Counted from the stretch's first letter, positions 1-7,203 are shown. The stretch is DNA of 8,239 bases from Candidatus Nealsoniibacteriota bacterium (GCA_003557065.1 PWPS01000062.1:1-8239), one strand, 5' to 3'. Translations and numbers: made by a program. The notes: generated by a model not told the origin, from the letters alone.

Positions 1-1570
<1,570 letters not shown>

Positions 1571-1598
1571 ATCTCGGTTAAATCTTGATAAAAGGATA

Positions 1599-1892
1599 TT
1601 ATTTTTCTACGATAGCCAATATGTCATCCTCTCTTGCAATCAAATATTCGACATCGTCGACCTTTATTTCATTCGGTCCATATTTGGTAAAGATGACTTC
1701 ATCGCCTTTTTTAACTTCGGGCTTTATTCTTTCTCCTTTTTCGTCTCTTTTACCGGGACCGACAGCAACGACCTCACCGCTTTCCGGCTTACTCTCGCCG
1801 GTACTGTCGGGTAGAAAGATTCCCGATTCCGTCTTTTCTTCTTTCTCCTTCGGTTTTATGACAATATTGTCAGCAAGTGGTTTTAGTTTCAT
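1599..1892 (-). CDS. groES: 10-kDa co-chaperonin GroES (Cpn10)
   Basis: Heptameric lid of the GroEL chamber. The product is 97 residues, the usual GroES length, starting MKLKPLADNIVIKP, which matches the family's conserved opening (KPLxDRVxVKP-like). The mobile loop that contacts GroEL is residues about 18-35 with the hydrophobic tripeptide in SGIFLPD, followed by the conserved SGEVVAVGPGK turn, then KKGDEVIFTKYGPNEIK and the terminal EDDILAIVE. The frame stays open a further 40 codons upstream to 2012, but that extension crosses the operator and promoter and is not GroES-like, so I place the start at the ATG at 1890-1892. The ribosome binding site is poor (only an A-rich AAAGAAAAAG). It is the first gene of the groES-groEL operon, under the CIRCE operator upstream. 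Confidence 0.96.
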   Translation of the reverse strand: MKLKPLADNIVIKPKEKEEKTESGIFLPDSTGESKPESGEVVAVGPGKRDEKGERIKPEVKKGDEVIFTKYGPNEIKVDDVEYLIAREDDILAIVEK

Positions 1893-1930
1893 ATCTTTTT
1901 CTTTATATTTTTTACGCGACCTTTTACTTT

Positions 1931-1957
1931 TTAGCAAAGTGCACCGATGAGTGCTAA
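1931..1957 (-). promoter_or_regulatory. CIRCE operator (HrcA site) of groES-groEL, one arm degenerate
   Basis: The consensus is TTAGCACTC-N9-GAGTGCTAA. Read on the minus strand, the window has TTAGCACTC (9/9), a 9-nt spacer ATCGGTGCA, then CTTTGCTAA, which matches the second arm only at its outer six positions. The spacing is exactly canonical. The element starts 4 nt downstream of the -10 box and covers the expected transcription start, where HrcA binding would block initiation; in the mRNA it would lie in the 5' leader. HrcA control is known for this element; that the organism has HrcA is inferred, since no hrcA gene is in the window. Confidence 0.88.
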
Positions 1958-1961
1958 CAAT

Positions 1962-1990
1962 ATTATTATCCAACATTTTTTCACTGTCAA
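1962..1990 (-). promoter_or_regulatory. Sigma-70-type promoter of groES-groEL
   Basis: On the minus strand there is a perfect -35 box TTGACA (1990-1985), a 17-bp spacer, and a -10 box AATAAT (1967-1962, 5 of 6 to TATAAT). Transcription would begin near 1955, inside the CIRCE element, giving a leader of about 63 nt before the groES ATG. Confidence 0.8.
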
Positions 1991-2032
1991 GTGCTCTAAA
2001 AAAGACTCGCATCTTCCGATATGTTTTTGTTT

Positions 2033-2038
2033 TATAAT
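2033..2038 (+). promoter_or_regulatory. Candidate -10 box for the divergent plus-strand operon
   Basis: A perfect TATAAT sits in an AT-rich stretch about 20 nt upstream of an AAGGAG ribosome binding site. No convincing -35 hexamer is present 16-18 bp upstream (the 17-bp position reads CATCTT), so this is only a half-supported promoter. It would start transcription near 2045 of the holin-like/secG/binding-protein/isomerase run, about 90 bp from the divergent groES start. Confidence 0.5.
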
Positions 2039-2058
2039 ATCTCCATCATCACATTTGT

Positions 2059-2064
2059 AAGGAG
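2059..2064 (+). promoter_or_regulatory. AAGGAG Shine-Dalgarno with an ambiguous start
   Basis: A strong AAGGAG is seen here. The TTG that follows touches it (zero spacing) and cannot be used efficiently. In-frame CTG at 2074 has a good 9-nt spacing, and the first ATG (2092) is 27 nt away. The site therefore does not cleanly decide the start of the downstream gene. Confidence 0.5.
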
Positions 2065-2091
2065 TTGAAGTTACTGATACAATTAACCAAA

Positions 2092-2433
2092 ATGACAAAA
2101 CTTATCATACAAATACTGGCCGGGATAATAACCTTGAGGTTAGCCCATTTCTATCTTCCGGGAGCATATTTCGAAGGATCCATTCAGGCTCTTGTCTTGG
2201 CCGGCATGACTCTGGGAGTACTGAACTTTTTTGTTAAACCGATCTTGATTTTAATCACGCTACCGCTACAAGTGTTGACACTGGGACTCTTTTCTTTTAT
2301 AATCAACATCGCTATAGTTTATTTTGTAGATCTCGCATTTTATGAACTTGTTTTCGAAGGATTTTGGCCTTTAGCGTTATTTATAGTATCATTATGGCTG
2401 ATAAATCTAATTCTATCCACAATATTTAATTGA
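2092..2433 (+). CDS. Small 4-TM membrane protein, YvlD / phage-holin-4_2 family
   Basis: A 113-residue, almost entirely hydrophobic protein with four predicted membrane helices at about residues 4-22, 31-48, 50-78 (containing a short break) and 92-111. Residues 45-72 carry the family signature: N-F-F-V-K-P, then the LTLP-like ITLPLQ, then VLTLGLFSF, with LPG after the first helix (residues 22-24). This is the pattern of Pfam PF04020 (phage_holin_4_2; B. subtilis YvlD). Despite the name, most members are chromosomal proteins of unknown or envelope-stress-related role, and nothing here suggests lysis. Start choice: the frame is open from TTG 2065 (122 residues), but ATG 2092 places the first helix at the N terminus as in relatives; CTG 2074 is an alternative given the AAGGAG at 2059-2064. 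Its TGA stop is 1 bp before secG, implying co-translation. Confidence 0.85.
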   Translation: MTKLIIQILAGIITLRLAHFYLPGAYFEGSIQALVLAGMTLGVLNFFVKPILILITLPLQVLTLGLFSFIINIAIVYFVDLAFYELVFEGFWPLALFIVSLWLINLILSTIFN

Positions 2434-2434
2434 T

Positions 2435-2656
2435 ATGCAACTAGAACAAATAATACCTTATATTCAAATTGTAATAGCTGTTTTGCTGGTAACCGCAATC
2501 CTCCTACAACAAGGAAAAGCAGCTATGGGTTCTTCTTTCGGACAATCAGGAGAATTTTCTTCTACAAGAAGAGGACCTGAAAAGCATCTTTTTACTTCAA
2601 CTATAGTCTTGGGAGTAATCTTTATCGGTTTAGCTCTCCTGAATTTACTGATATAA
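2435..2656 (+). CDS. secG: Preprotein translocase subunit SecG
   Basis: SecG is the small non-essential partner of the SecYEG channel and aids SecA-driven export. The protein has 73 residues, the normal SecG size, with two membrane helices (about 5-24 and 52-72) joined by a cytoplasmic loop holding the family motif LLQQGKAAMGSSFG (23-36) and a Gly/Ser-rich stretch ending RRGPEKHL, after which the second helix begins. The ATG follows the previous stop by one base and has no Shine-Dalgarno, so translation is probably coupled to the upstream holin-like gene. The gene ends 4 bp before the binding-protein gene. Identification is by motif and topology and is firm. Confidence 0.93.
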   Translation: MQLEQIIPYIQIVIAVLLVTAILLQQGKAAMGSSFGQSGEFSSTRRGPEKHLFTSTIVLGVIFIGLALLNLLI

Positions 2657-2660
2657 AACG

Positions 2661-4607
2661 ATGGACCCCTTAGATAAAATAAGAAGTCTTGTTGGCTCCT
2701 ATTTCAAGGAAACTCAAAATAGAAATACGCTTTTTATAGCCGGTGTTTTAGTTTTTACGATTGTCGTAATCTTTTTTTACTTCCTATATATTAAAAATAC
2801 GGAAATTGTCCCCGCCTCGGGAGGCACCTTCGTCGAGGGAGTTTTGGGGAATCCTAGATTTCTGAACCCTATTTACAGTCAAAAATCGGAAGCTGATCGA
2901 GATCTGACAGAGGTTCTTTTTTCCGGACTCATGCGCTACGACGATGAAAATAACTTGGTTCCTCATTTAGCGAAAGAGGTAAGAGAAGACGAAGGTCGAA
3001 TATTTACCGTTACTCTAAGAGAGGACATATATTGGTCCGACGGAGAGAAAATAACGGCGGAAGATGTTGTTTTTACGGTTGAAAAGATACAGAGCAGAAG
3101 TATTCAAAGCCCTCTGAGAGTAAGTTGGGAAGGTGTAAGAGTGGAAAGTAAGTCCGAGCACGAGATTGTTTTTTATCTTGAAGGACCCTCCCCTCTCTTT
3201 ATAGAAAAGCTTACATTGAAACCCGTTCCGAAACACATATGGGAAAATGTATCGAATGATGACTTTCAGTTTTCCGAATATAATTTAAGTCCGATTTCAT
3301 CCGGACCCTACAAGGTTAGCTCCATCAATCAAGAGGATAGAGTGAAATCGATAGACCTGGTCAAGAATCCTTACTATTTCGAGGAAGCTCATATCGAGGA
3401 AATAAAGTTCTTGTTTTTTGTAAGTGAAGAAGATCTTTTCAGAAACATCAATAAATTAGACAGTTTGGCCTTGCCGAGTATTAAAAATGAGATAAACACC
3501 TCTTTTACAACATACGAATATTTTCTACCCCGCTATTTTGCTTTATTTTTCAATCTGGACAAAAGAGAGGAGGATATAAGAAAAGCTCTCGCTCACGGAA
3601 CCGATAGGGATTCCTTGATCACCTCTCTAAATAGAGTGAAAAAAATAACGTCTCCGATAATCCCCGAATTTTATGATTTTGAGACACCTTCTACTCAATA
3701 TGAATACGACCCTGAAAAATCGATCTCCGCACTCAAGAAGCTTGATTATGAAATTGGTGATAGTGGTTATTTTGAGAAAATAATACAAGAAGAAAGCTAT
3801 TTTGAATTCACCGAAAGATTGAGAGAGGATGATCAAGGAGAAGAAGTAAGACAACTTCAGGCATGTTTAATTGACTTGACGAAAGAAAACGAAAATCTCT
3901 TTCCTCAAGGAGAAGTAACCGGATATTTCGATTCCGAAACAAAGGAGGCCGTAAACAGATTTCAATTACTTTTCAAGGAAGAAATTCTTGATCCTCACGG
4001 CTTCAACAATCCAACCGGAATGGTAGCCGATTCAACAAGGAAAAAATTAAATGAGCTTTGTGGTGGAACAATTCCAGAGGAGAGAGAGATCCTGACCGTA
4101 ACGATAACAACAATAAAACACCCTCTGCTGTCCATAGTTGTAGAGGAAATAACCGAGTCCTGGAAGAATATCGGAGTAAGGGTTGAGAAAGAGATCCTTG
4201 ATCTCCAATCGATCGAAACAGAAATTCTGGAAGAAGGTAATTTTGAAATTTTTCTTTTCGGAAAAGCGATGGAATCCATTCCCGACCCTTTCCGTTGGTG
4301 GCACTCTGGTCAAACCGACAGTCCCGGGTTGAACTTCACTAACTATAAAAATACGGACATCGACGCTTTATTACACACTGCAGTTACATCACTAAGCCCA
4401 AAAGAGCGCCGTGAAGCCTTGGAGGATTTTCAAGATCTAATTCTTGAAGAAAAGCCGGCAATATTTCTTTATTCTCCTTACTATGTCTATATGGTCGACG
4501 GAAAGATAAAAGGAATAACCGAGGGAAAGATCATAAATCCCTCACAAAGATTATCAAATATCAATAATTGGTATATAAACACCAAGAGAGTATGGAAAAA
4601 CAATTAA
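2661..4607 (+). CDS. Membrane-anchored family-5 (OppA/DppA-type) solute-binding protein with an inserted peptidoglycan-binding domain
   Basis: The 648-residue protein has a short cytoplasmic N terminus, one membrane helix at about 23-44 and no lipobox Cys, so it should be an uncleaved signal-anchored extracytoplasmic protein. The SBP_bac_5 fold follows. It opens with GGTFVEG and NPRFLNPIY (54-72), then LTEVLFSGLMRYD (82-94), VTLREDIYWSDGEKITAEDV (117-136), SSGPYKV (213-219), the IRKALAHGTDRDSLI helix (306-320) and YDPEKSISALKKLDY (349-363). After an insert it resumes at LTVTITTIKHP (478-488) and ends with DPFRWWHSGQ (542-551) and NYKNTDIDALL (561-571). Residues about 387-467 are a PF01471-like peptidoglycan-binding domain. 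Family members deliver peptides or other oligomers to ABC permeases, but no permease or ATPase gene is in this window and the ligand is unknown. The ATG has no Shine-Dalgarno and lies 4 bp after secG; the 3' end overlaps the isomerase gene by 16 bp. Confidence 0.9.
   Translation: MDPLDKIRSLVGSYFKETQNRNTLFIAGVLVFTIVVIFFYFLYIKNTEIVPASGGTFVEGVLGNPRFLNPIYSQKSEADRDLTEVLFSGLMRYDDENNLVPHLAKEVREDEGRIFTVTLREDIYWSDGEKITAEDVVFTVEKIQSRSIQSPLRVSWEGVRVESKSEHEIVFYLEGPSPLFIEKLTLKPVPKHIWENVSNDDFQFSEYNLSPISSGPYKVSSINQEDRVKSIDLVKNPYYFEEAHIEEIKFLFFVSEEDLFRNINKLDSLALPSIKNEINTSFTTYEYFLPRYFALFFNLDKREEDIRKALAHGTDRDSLITSLNRVKKITSPIIPEFYDFETPSTQYEYDPEKSISALKKLDYEIGDSGYFEKIIQEESYFEFTERLREDDQGEEVRQLQACLIDLTKENENLFPQGEVTGYFDSETKEAVNRFQLLFKEEILDPHGFNNPTGMVADSTRKKLNELCGGTIPEEREILTVTITTIKHPLLSIVVEEITESWKNIGVRVEKEILDLQSIETEILEEGNFEIFLFGKAMESIPDPFRWWHSGQTDSPGLNFTNYKNTDIDALLHTAVTSLSPKERREALEDFQDLILEEKPAIFLYSPYYVYMVDGKIKGITEGKIINPSQRLSNINNWYINTKRVWKNN
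3819..4061 (+). other. Peptidoglycan-binding domain (PF01471-like) inserted inside the solute-binding protein
   Basis: This encodes residues about 387-467 of the binding protein. The pattern is that of PG_binding_1: DQGEEVRQLQACL (first helix), then GEVTGYFDSETKEAVNRFQ, then TGMVADSTRKKLNEL. The insert sits where ordinary family-5 proteins have a short loop between the ALxxLGY helix and the following beta strand. The protein's only two cysteines, C402 and C467, lie in the first and last helices of this domain and could form a disulfide outside the membrane. Recognition is by motif alone. Confidence 0.83.
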
Positions 4608-5158
4608 AAAATCCCGACATACGCTCAATAAAAGACTTGGAAGAAGTTCTTTATGACAAAAAATGGTTCAAAGATTCCGATGATTTCGGCGCTTATTACA
4701 TGTATCGAGGCGTCAAAGAAAAAAACGATCTCCGTTACGATATAACCGAAATTCCTTTTAAAATGTTCGGATGTGAATACCCGAAAACAAAAGGTCATTA
4801 CCATCCGGGAGATTACGGAGAAGTATATATGGTTTTGGAGGGAAGGGCTATTTACCTTTTACAAAATAAAGAGCTGGATGATGTTGTTGCAATCGAGACA
4901 AATCCCGGTGAAGTAGCTATAATACCTCCCGGATACGGGCATGTAACGATAAATCCCGGACCGGAAGACCTGAAAATGGCCAATTGGGTCAGTCCCGATT
5001 TCAGTTCACTCTACGGTCCTATTTTGGAAAAGAAGGGAGCAGCTTATTTTTATACCGAAGAGGGATGGATCAAAAATGACAATTACGAACCTCTACCCGA
5101 AATAAGGTATGAAAATCCGGAGAAGGAGATTCCTGAAGATTTGAGTTTTCTTAAATAA
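4592..5158 (+). CDS. Glucose-6-phosphate isomerase, archaeal cupin type (cPGI)
   Basis: Predicted metal-dependent cytoplasmic isomerase interconverting glucose-6-phosphate and fructose-6-phosphate in glycolysis and gluconeogenesis. It belongs to the cupin family first known from Pyrococcus and Thermococcus (PF06560) and is unrelated to the usual bacterial Pgi. The 188-residue product matches family size. Core motifs are TKGHYHPGDYGEVYMVLEG (67-84) and PGEVAIIPPGYGHVTINPG (105-123). The four expected metal ligands are H69, H71, E77 and H116, all present. The tail YGPILEKKGAAYFYTEEG corresponds to the family's YGxIxEKG segment. The start is the ATG at 4592, preceded by a weak AAGAGAG; an in-frame TTG at 4568 would lengthen the overlap. 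The first 16 bp overlap the end of the binding-protein gene in another frame, suggesting coupled translation. The N-terminal 30 residues are divergent from the archaeal proteins as I recall them. Confidence 0.88.
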   Translation: MEKQLKNPDIRSIKDLEEVLYDKKWFKDSDDFGAYYMYRGVKEKNDLRYDITEIPFKMFGCEYPKTKGHYHPGDYGEVYMVLEGRAIYLLQNKELDDVVAIETNPGEVAIIPPGYGHVTINPGPEDLKMANWVSPDFSSLYGPILEKKGAAYFYTEEGWIKNDNYEPLPEIRYENPEKEIPEDLSFLK

Positions 5159-5164
5159 TCAACT

Positions 5165-5183
5165 TTCCCGCATAGCGCGGGAA
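5165..5183 (+). other. Short GC-rich hairpin between the isomerase gene and tRNA-Leu
   Basis: A 7-bp perfect stem, TTCCCGC (5165-5171) with GCGGGAA (5177-5183), has a 5-nt loop ATAGC. It begins 6 nt after the isomerase stop and ends 4 nt before the tRNA. No T-run follows, so it is not a standard intrinsic terminator; it could protect the mRNA 3' end or help processing of a joint mRNA-tRNA transcript. Confidence 0.45.
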
Positions 5184-5187
5184 CCGA

Positions 5188-5271
5188 GCCCAGGTGGTGG
5201 AATTGGCAGACACGCTGGTTTCAGGGACCAGTGCTTTTATCGGCTTGTGGGTTCGAATCCCACCCTGGGCA
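5188..5271 (+). tRNA. tRNA-Leu (anticodon CAG)
   Basis: An 84-nt class II tRNA. Acceptor stem GCCCAGG pairs with CCTGGGC, followed by discriminator A (as required for Leu). The anticodon stem CTGGT/ACCAG (5215-5219/5227-5231) closes the 7-nt loop TTCAGGG with anticodon CAG at 5222-5224, reading codon CUG. A long variable arm follows, then the T arm GTGGG-TTCGAAT-CCCAC. The 3' CCA is not encoded (the sequence continues CAAATA) and must be added by CCA-transferase. It lies 29 bp after the isomerase gene, without an obvious promoter of its own. Confidence 0.96.
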
Positions 5272-5299
5272 CAAATAAATAATCGGTAATCCAATTTCA

Positions 5300-5372
5300 G
5301 GGCGGTTAGCTCAATTGGCAGAGCATCTCGCTTACATCGAGAGGGTTGCAGGTTCGAGTCCTGCACCGCCCA
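5300..5372 (+). tRNA. tRNA-Val (anticodon TAC)
   Basis: A 73-nt class I tRNA. Acceptor stem GGGCGGT pairs with ACCGCCC, followed by discriminator A. D stem GCTC/GAGC, anticodon stem TCTCG/CGAGA, loop CTTACAT with anticodon TAC at 5333-5335 (reads GUA and related Val codons), T arm GCAGG-TTCGAGT-CCTGC. CCA is not encoded. The 28-bp gap to tRNA-Leu suggests both are processed from one transcript. Confidence 0.96.
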
Positions 5373-5383
5373 CTAATAGGACA

Positions 5384-5525
5384 AGACAAGATCCGAAGTC
5401 AGGATAGCTTTATGTCTGTTTTATGAGAGTTGAAAATGTAACATAACTCTAAAAATTATTAATCAGATGGACCACTCTCAAAGTCCATCACTAACGAAAA
5501 ACGAAGACGATAGAAGTTTTTGTTA
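5384..5525 (+). promoter_or_regulatory. Hairpin-rich leader between tRNA-Val and the RNase J gene
   Basis: The 160-bp gap holds no ORF that I trust. Four successive inverted repeats are seen. The first is 5384-5417, a bulged stem AGACA..AG..ATCC with GGAT..CT..TGTCT. The second is 5426-5450, AGAGTT with AACTCT. The third is 5466-5489, a perfect 7-bp stem GATGGAC with GTCCATC and a 10-nt loop. The fourth is 5492-5525, TAAC-G-AAAAAC with GTTTTTGTTA, 10 bp with one bulged G, ending 7 nt before the start codon. The loop of the third contains ACTCTCA, complementary to TGAGAGT at 5424-5430. None is followed by a T-run. I do not recognise a known riboswitch; a structured 5' leader or processing region is an inference. 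Confidence 0.35.
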
Positions 5526-5532
5526 AAAAAAT

Positions 5533-7203
5533 ATGTCAAAAGAGAAGAAATTGAAAGTAATACCTCTTGGAGGAATGGGAGAGGTAGGGAAAAATATGAC
5601 CCTGCTCGAATATGAAAGACAAATTCTGATTATAGATATGGGACTGAACTTTCCCGAAGATGACAGCCCCGGAGTCGATTACATAATTCCAAATATTTCC
5701 TATCTCAAGGGTAGAAATAAAGATATTCTGGGCGTGGTATTCACTCACGGTCACTACGATCACATTGGAGCTGTTCCTTACTTTTTAAACAAAATAGGAA
5801 ACCCTCCCCTGTACGGATCTCCTCTCACTATGGGGATAATAGAGAAAAGACAAGAAGATTTTCCGAATCAACCGAAACTGAATAAAATAGTGGTCGAGGA
5901 TGGAAGCAAGATAGAACTGGGTCCTTTTAAGGTGGAATTTTTTCATCAAAACCACAATATACCTCACAACTTGGGTCTTTTCATCGAAACGCCGGTGGGA
6001 AATATTCTTCACACTTCGGATTTTAAATTCGATAAAACCCCCCAAAACGGACCGGCGACCGACTTTAAAAAACTGGAAGGATTCGGGAAAAAAGGTGTTC
6101 ATTTGATGTTTTCGGACTCTACCGGCTCCGAAATAGAGGGAAGCTCTCTTTCGGAAAAAACGATTTCTGAAAACATGGAAAACATCTTTAAAAGTTCAAA
6201 GGGAAGAATAATTACCGCTACTTTTTCCTCTCTCATCAACAGGGTCCAAGATATCTTCGAGCTTTCCGAAAAATACGGTAGAAAAGTTGTTATAGAAGGT
6301 TATGGAATGAAAACAAATATAGAGATAGCTCGGAATCTGGGATTGATGAAGATTAAGAAAGGTTCTATTATCGATCCTAAAAAAGCCGGAAATATTCCGG
6401 ATGAAAAGACAACTATAATCTGTACCGGTGCCCAGGGTGAAGAAAGGGCCGCTCTAATGAGGATAACCAACGGACAACACCGCTTCTTCGGACTGAGAAA
6501 AGGAGATACGGTAGTGTTTTCTTCCTCCGTTATCCCCGGAAACGAAAGATCCGTGCAAAATCTTCGCGACGACATTCTCCGACAAGGGGCAACCGTTTAT
6601 CACTCCAAAATGATGGATGTCCATGCGAAGGGACATGCTCAAAGCGAAGAAATATTGAAAATTCTTGAAATAATAAAACCCAACTTTTTAGTTCCTGTTC
6701 ATGGGCAATATTCAATGCTGGTTAAGCACAAAGAATTAGCCGATGCAACCGGAATACCACAAAAAACAGAAATTTTGGAAAATGGAGAAGTTTTAATTCT
6801 CACTCCGGAAAAAATGTTCAAATCGGATGAAACGATAAATGTTAAATCCGTAATGGTTGACGGATCGGGAATCGGTGACGTCGGTGGCGTTGTTTTGTAC
6901 GATCGAAAAGAGTTGGCCGAAAGTGGAATATTCGTAGTTATAGTGGTCTTGGACAGGAAAACTAAAAAACTACAAAACTCTCCCGATATAATCTCGCGTG
7001 GATTCGTCTATCTTAGAGAATCCCAAGACCTTCTGGCTCAAACCAGAAAGAAGACCAGAGATATCATCAAGGAGGCAACGAGCTCCAACAAGAAAGCCGG
7101 AGCACAAGAAATAAAGAAAGAGATGGAGCGAAAAATAGAAGACTTTCTATATAGCAAGACCAAAAGAAGACCCATCGTCTTGCCCGTGGTTATTGAAATA
7201 TAG
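5533..7203 (+). CDS. rnj: Ribonuclease J (metallo-beta-lactamase / beta-CASP nuclease)
   Basis: Zinc-dependent 5'-3' exo- and endoribonuclease used in mRNA turnover and rRNA maturation. The 556-residue length is typical. The N terminus VIPLGGMGEVGKNM is the classic RNase J opening. The metal motif H-x-H-x-D-H is HGHYDH at 72-77 (most relatives have E where Y75 is). Further sites are H141 (in NHNIPHN, where relatives have HSIPDS), D163 (HTSDFK), SDST (194-197), the beta-CASP segment FSSLINRVQ (231-239), the TGAQGEE turn (298-304), VHAKGHA (363-369) and H390 in PVHGQYSMLVKHKELA. A complete C-terminal domain (about 440-556) is present. All predicted metal ligands are present, so activity is expected. 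No Shine-Dalgarno precedes the ATG, only an A-rich tract and the hairpins of the leader. The stop is 67 bp before trpS, which has its own promoter. Confidence 0.95.
   Translation: MSKEKKLKVIPLGGMGEVGKNMTLLEYERQILIIDMGLNFPEDDSPGVDYIIPNISYLKGRNKDILGVVFTHGHYDHIGAVPYFLNKIGNPPLYGSPLTMGIIEKRQEDFPNQPKLNKIVVEDGSKIELGPFKVEFFHQNHNIPHNLGLFIETPVGNILHTSDFKFDKTPQNGPATDFKKLEGFGKKGVHLMFSDSTGSEIEGSSLSEKTISENMENIFKSSKGRIITATFSSLINRVQDIFELSEKYGRKVVIEGYGMKTNIEIARNLGLMKIKKGSIIDPKKAGNIPDEKTTIICTGAQGEERAALMRITNGQHRFFGLRKGDTVVFSSSVIPGNERSVQNLRDDILRQGATVYHSKMMDVHAKGHAQSEEILKILEIIKPNFLVPVHGQYSMLVKHKELADATGIPQKTEILENGEVLILTPEKMFKSDETINVKSVMVDGSGIGDVGGVVLYDRKELAESGIFVVIVVLDRKTKKLQNSPDIISRGFVYLRESQDLLAQTRKKTRDIIKEATSSNKKAGAQEIKKEMERKIEDFLYSKTKRRPIVLPVVIEI

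Noticed and set aside
1585..1950. Plus-strand 121-codon ORF over groES
   Set aside because: It lies antisense to groES, spans the CIRCE operator, and its Ser/Phe-rich translation is what an antisense reading of a Lys/Glu-rich gene gives.
1893..2012. 40-codon N-terminal extension of GroES
   Set aside because: It would require translating through the promoter -10/-35 boxes and the operator; GroES proteins begin at MKLKPLADN-like sequence.
2065..2091. TTG at 2065 as the start of the holin-like gene
   Set aside because: The TTG is directly adjacent to the AAGGAG with no spacer, so the ribosome could not use both; the first helix fits an N terminus at ATG 2092 better.
2092..2433. Phage lysis holin or prophage remnant
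   Set aside because: The family name includes holin, but no endolysin or other phage gene is nearby; chromosomal YvlD-like membrane proteins share this signature.
5151..5366. Minus-strand 71-codon ORF antisense to the two tRNA genes
   Set aside because: It is a reverse-complement reading of tRNA-Leu and tRNA-Val; peptides of the type GGIRTHKPIKALVPETS are well-known spurious annotations over tRNA genes.
5426..5450. Inverted repeat AGAGTT/AACTCT as a rho-independent terminator after tRNA-Val
   Set aside because: The stem is short and AT-rich, the loop is 13 nt, and it is followed by A-rich sequence with no T-run.
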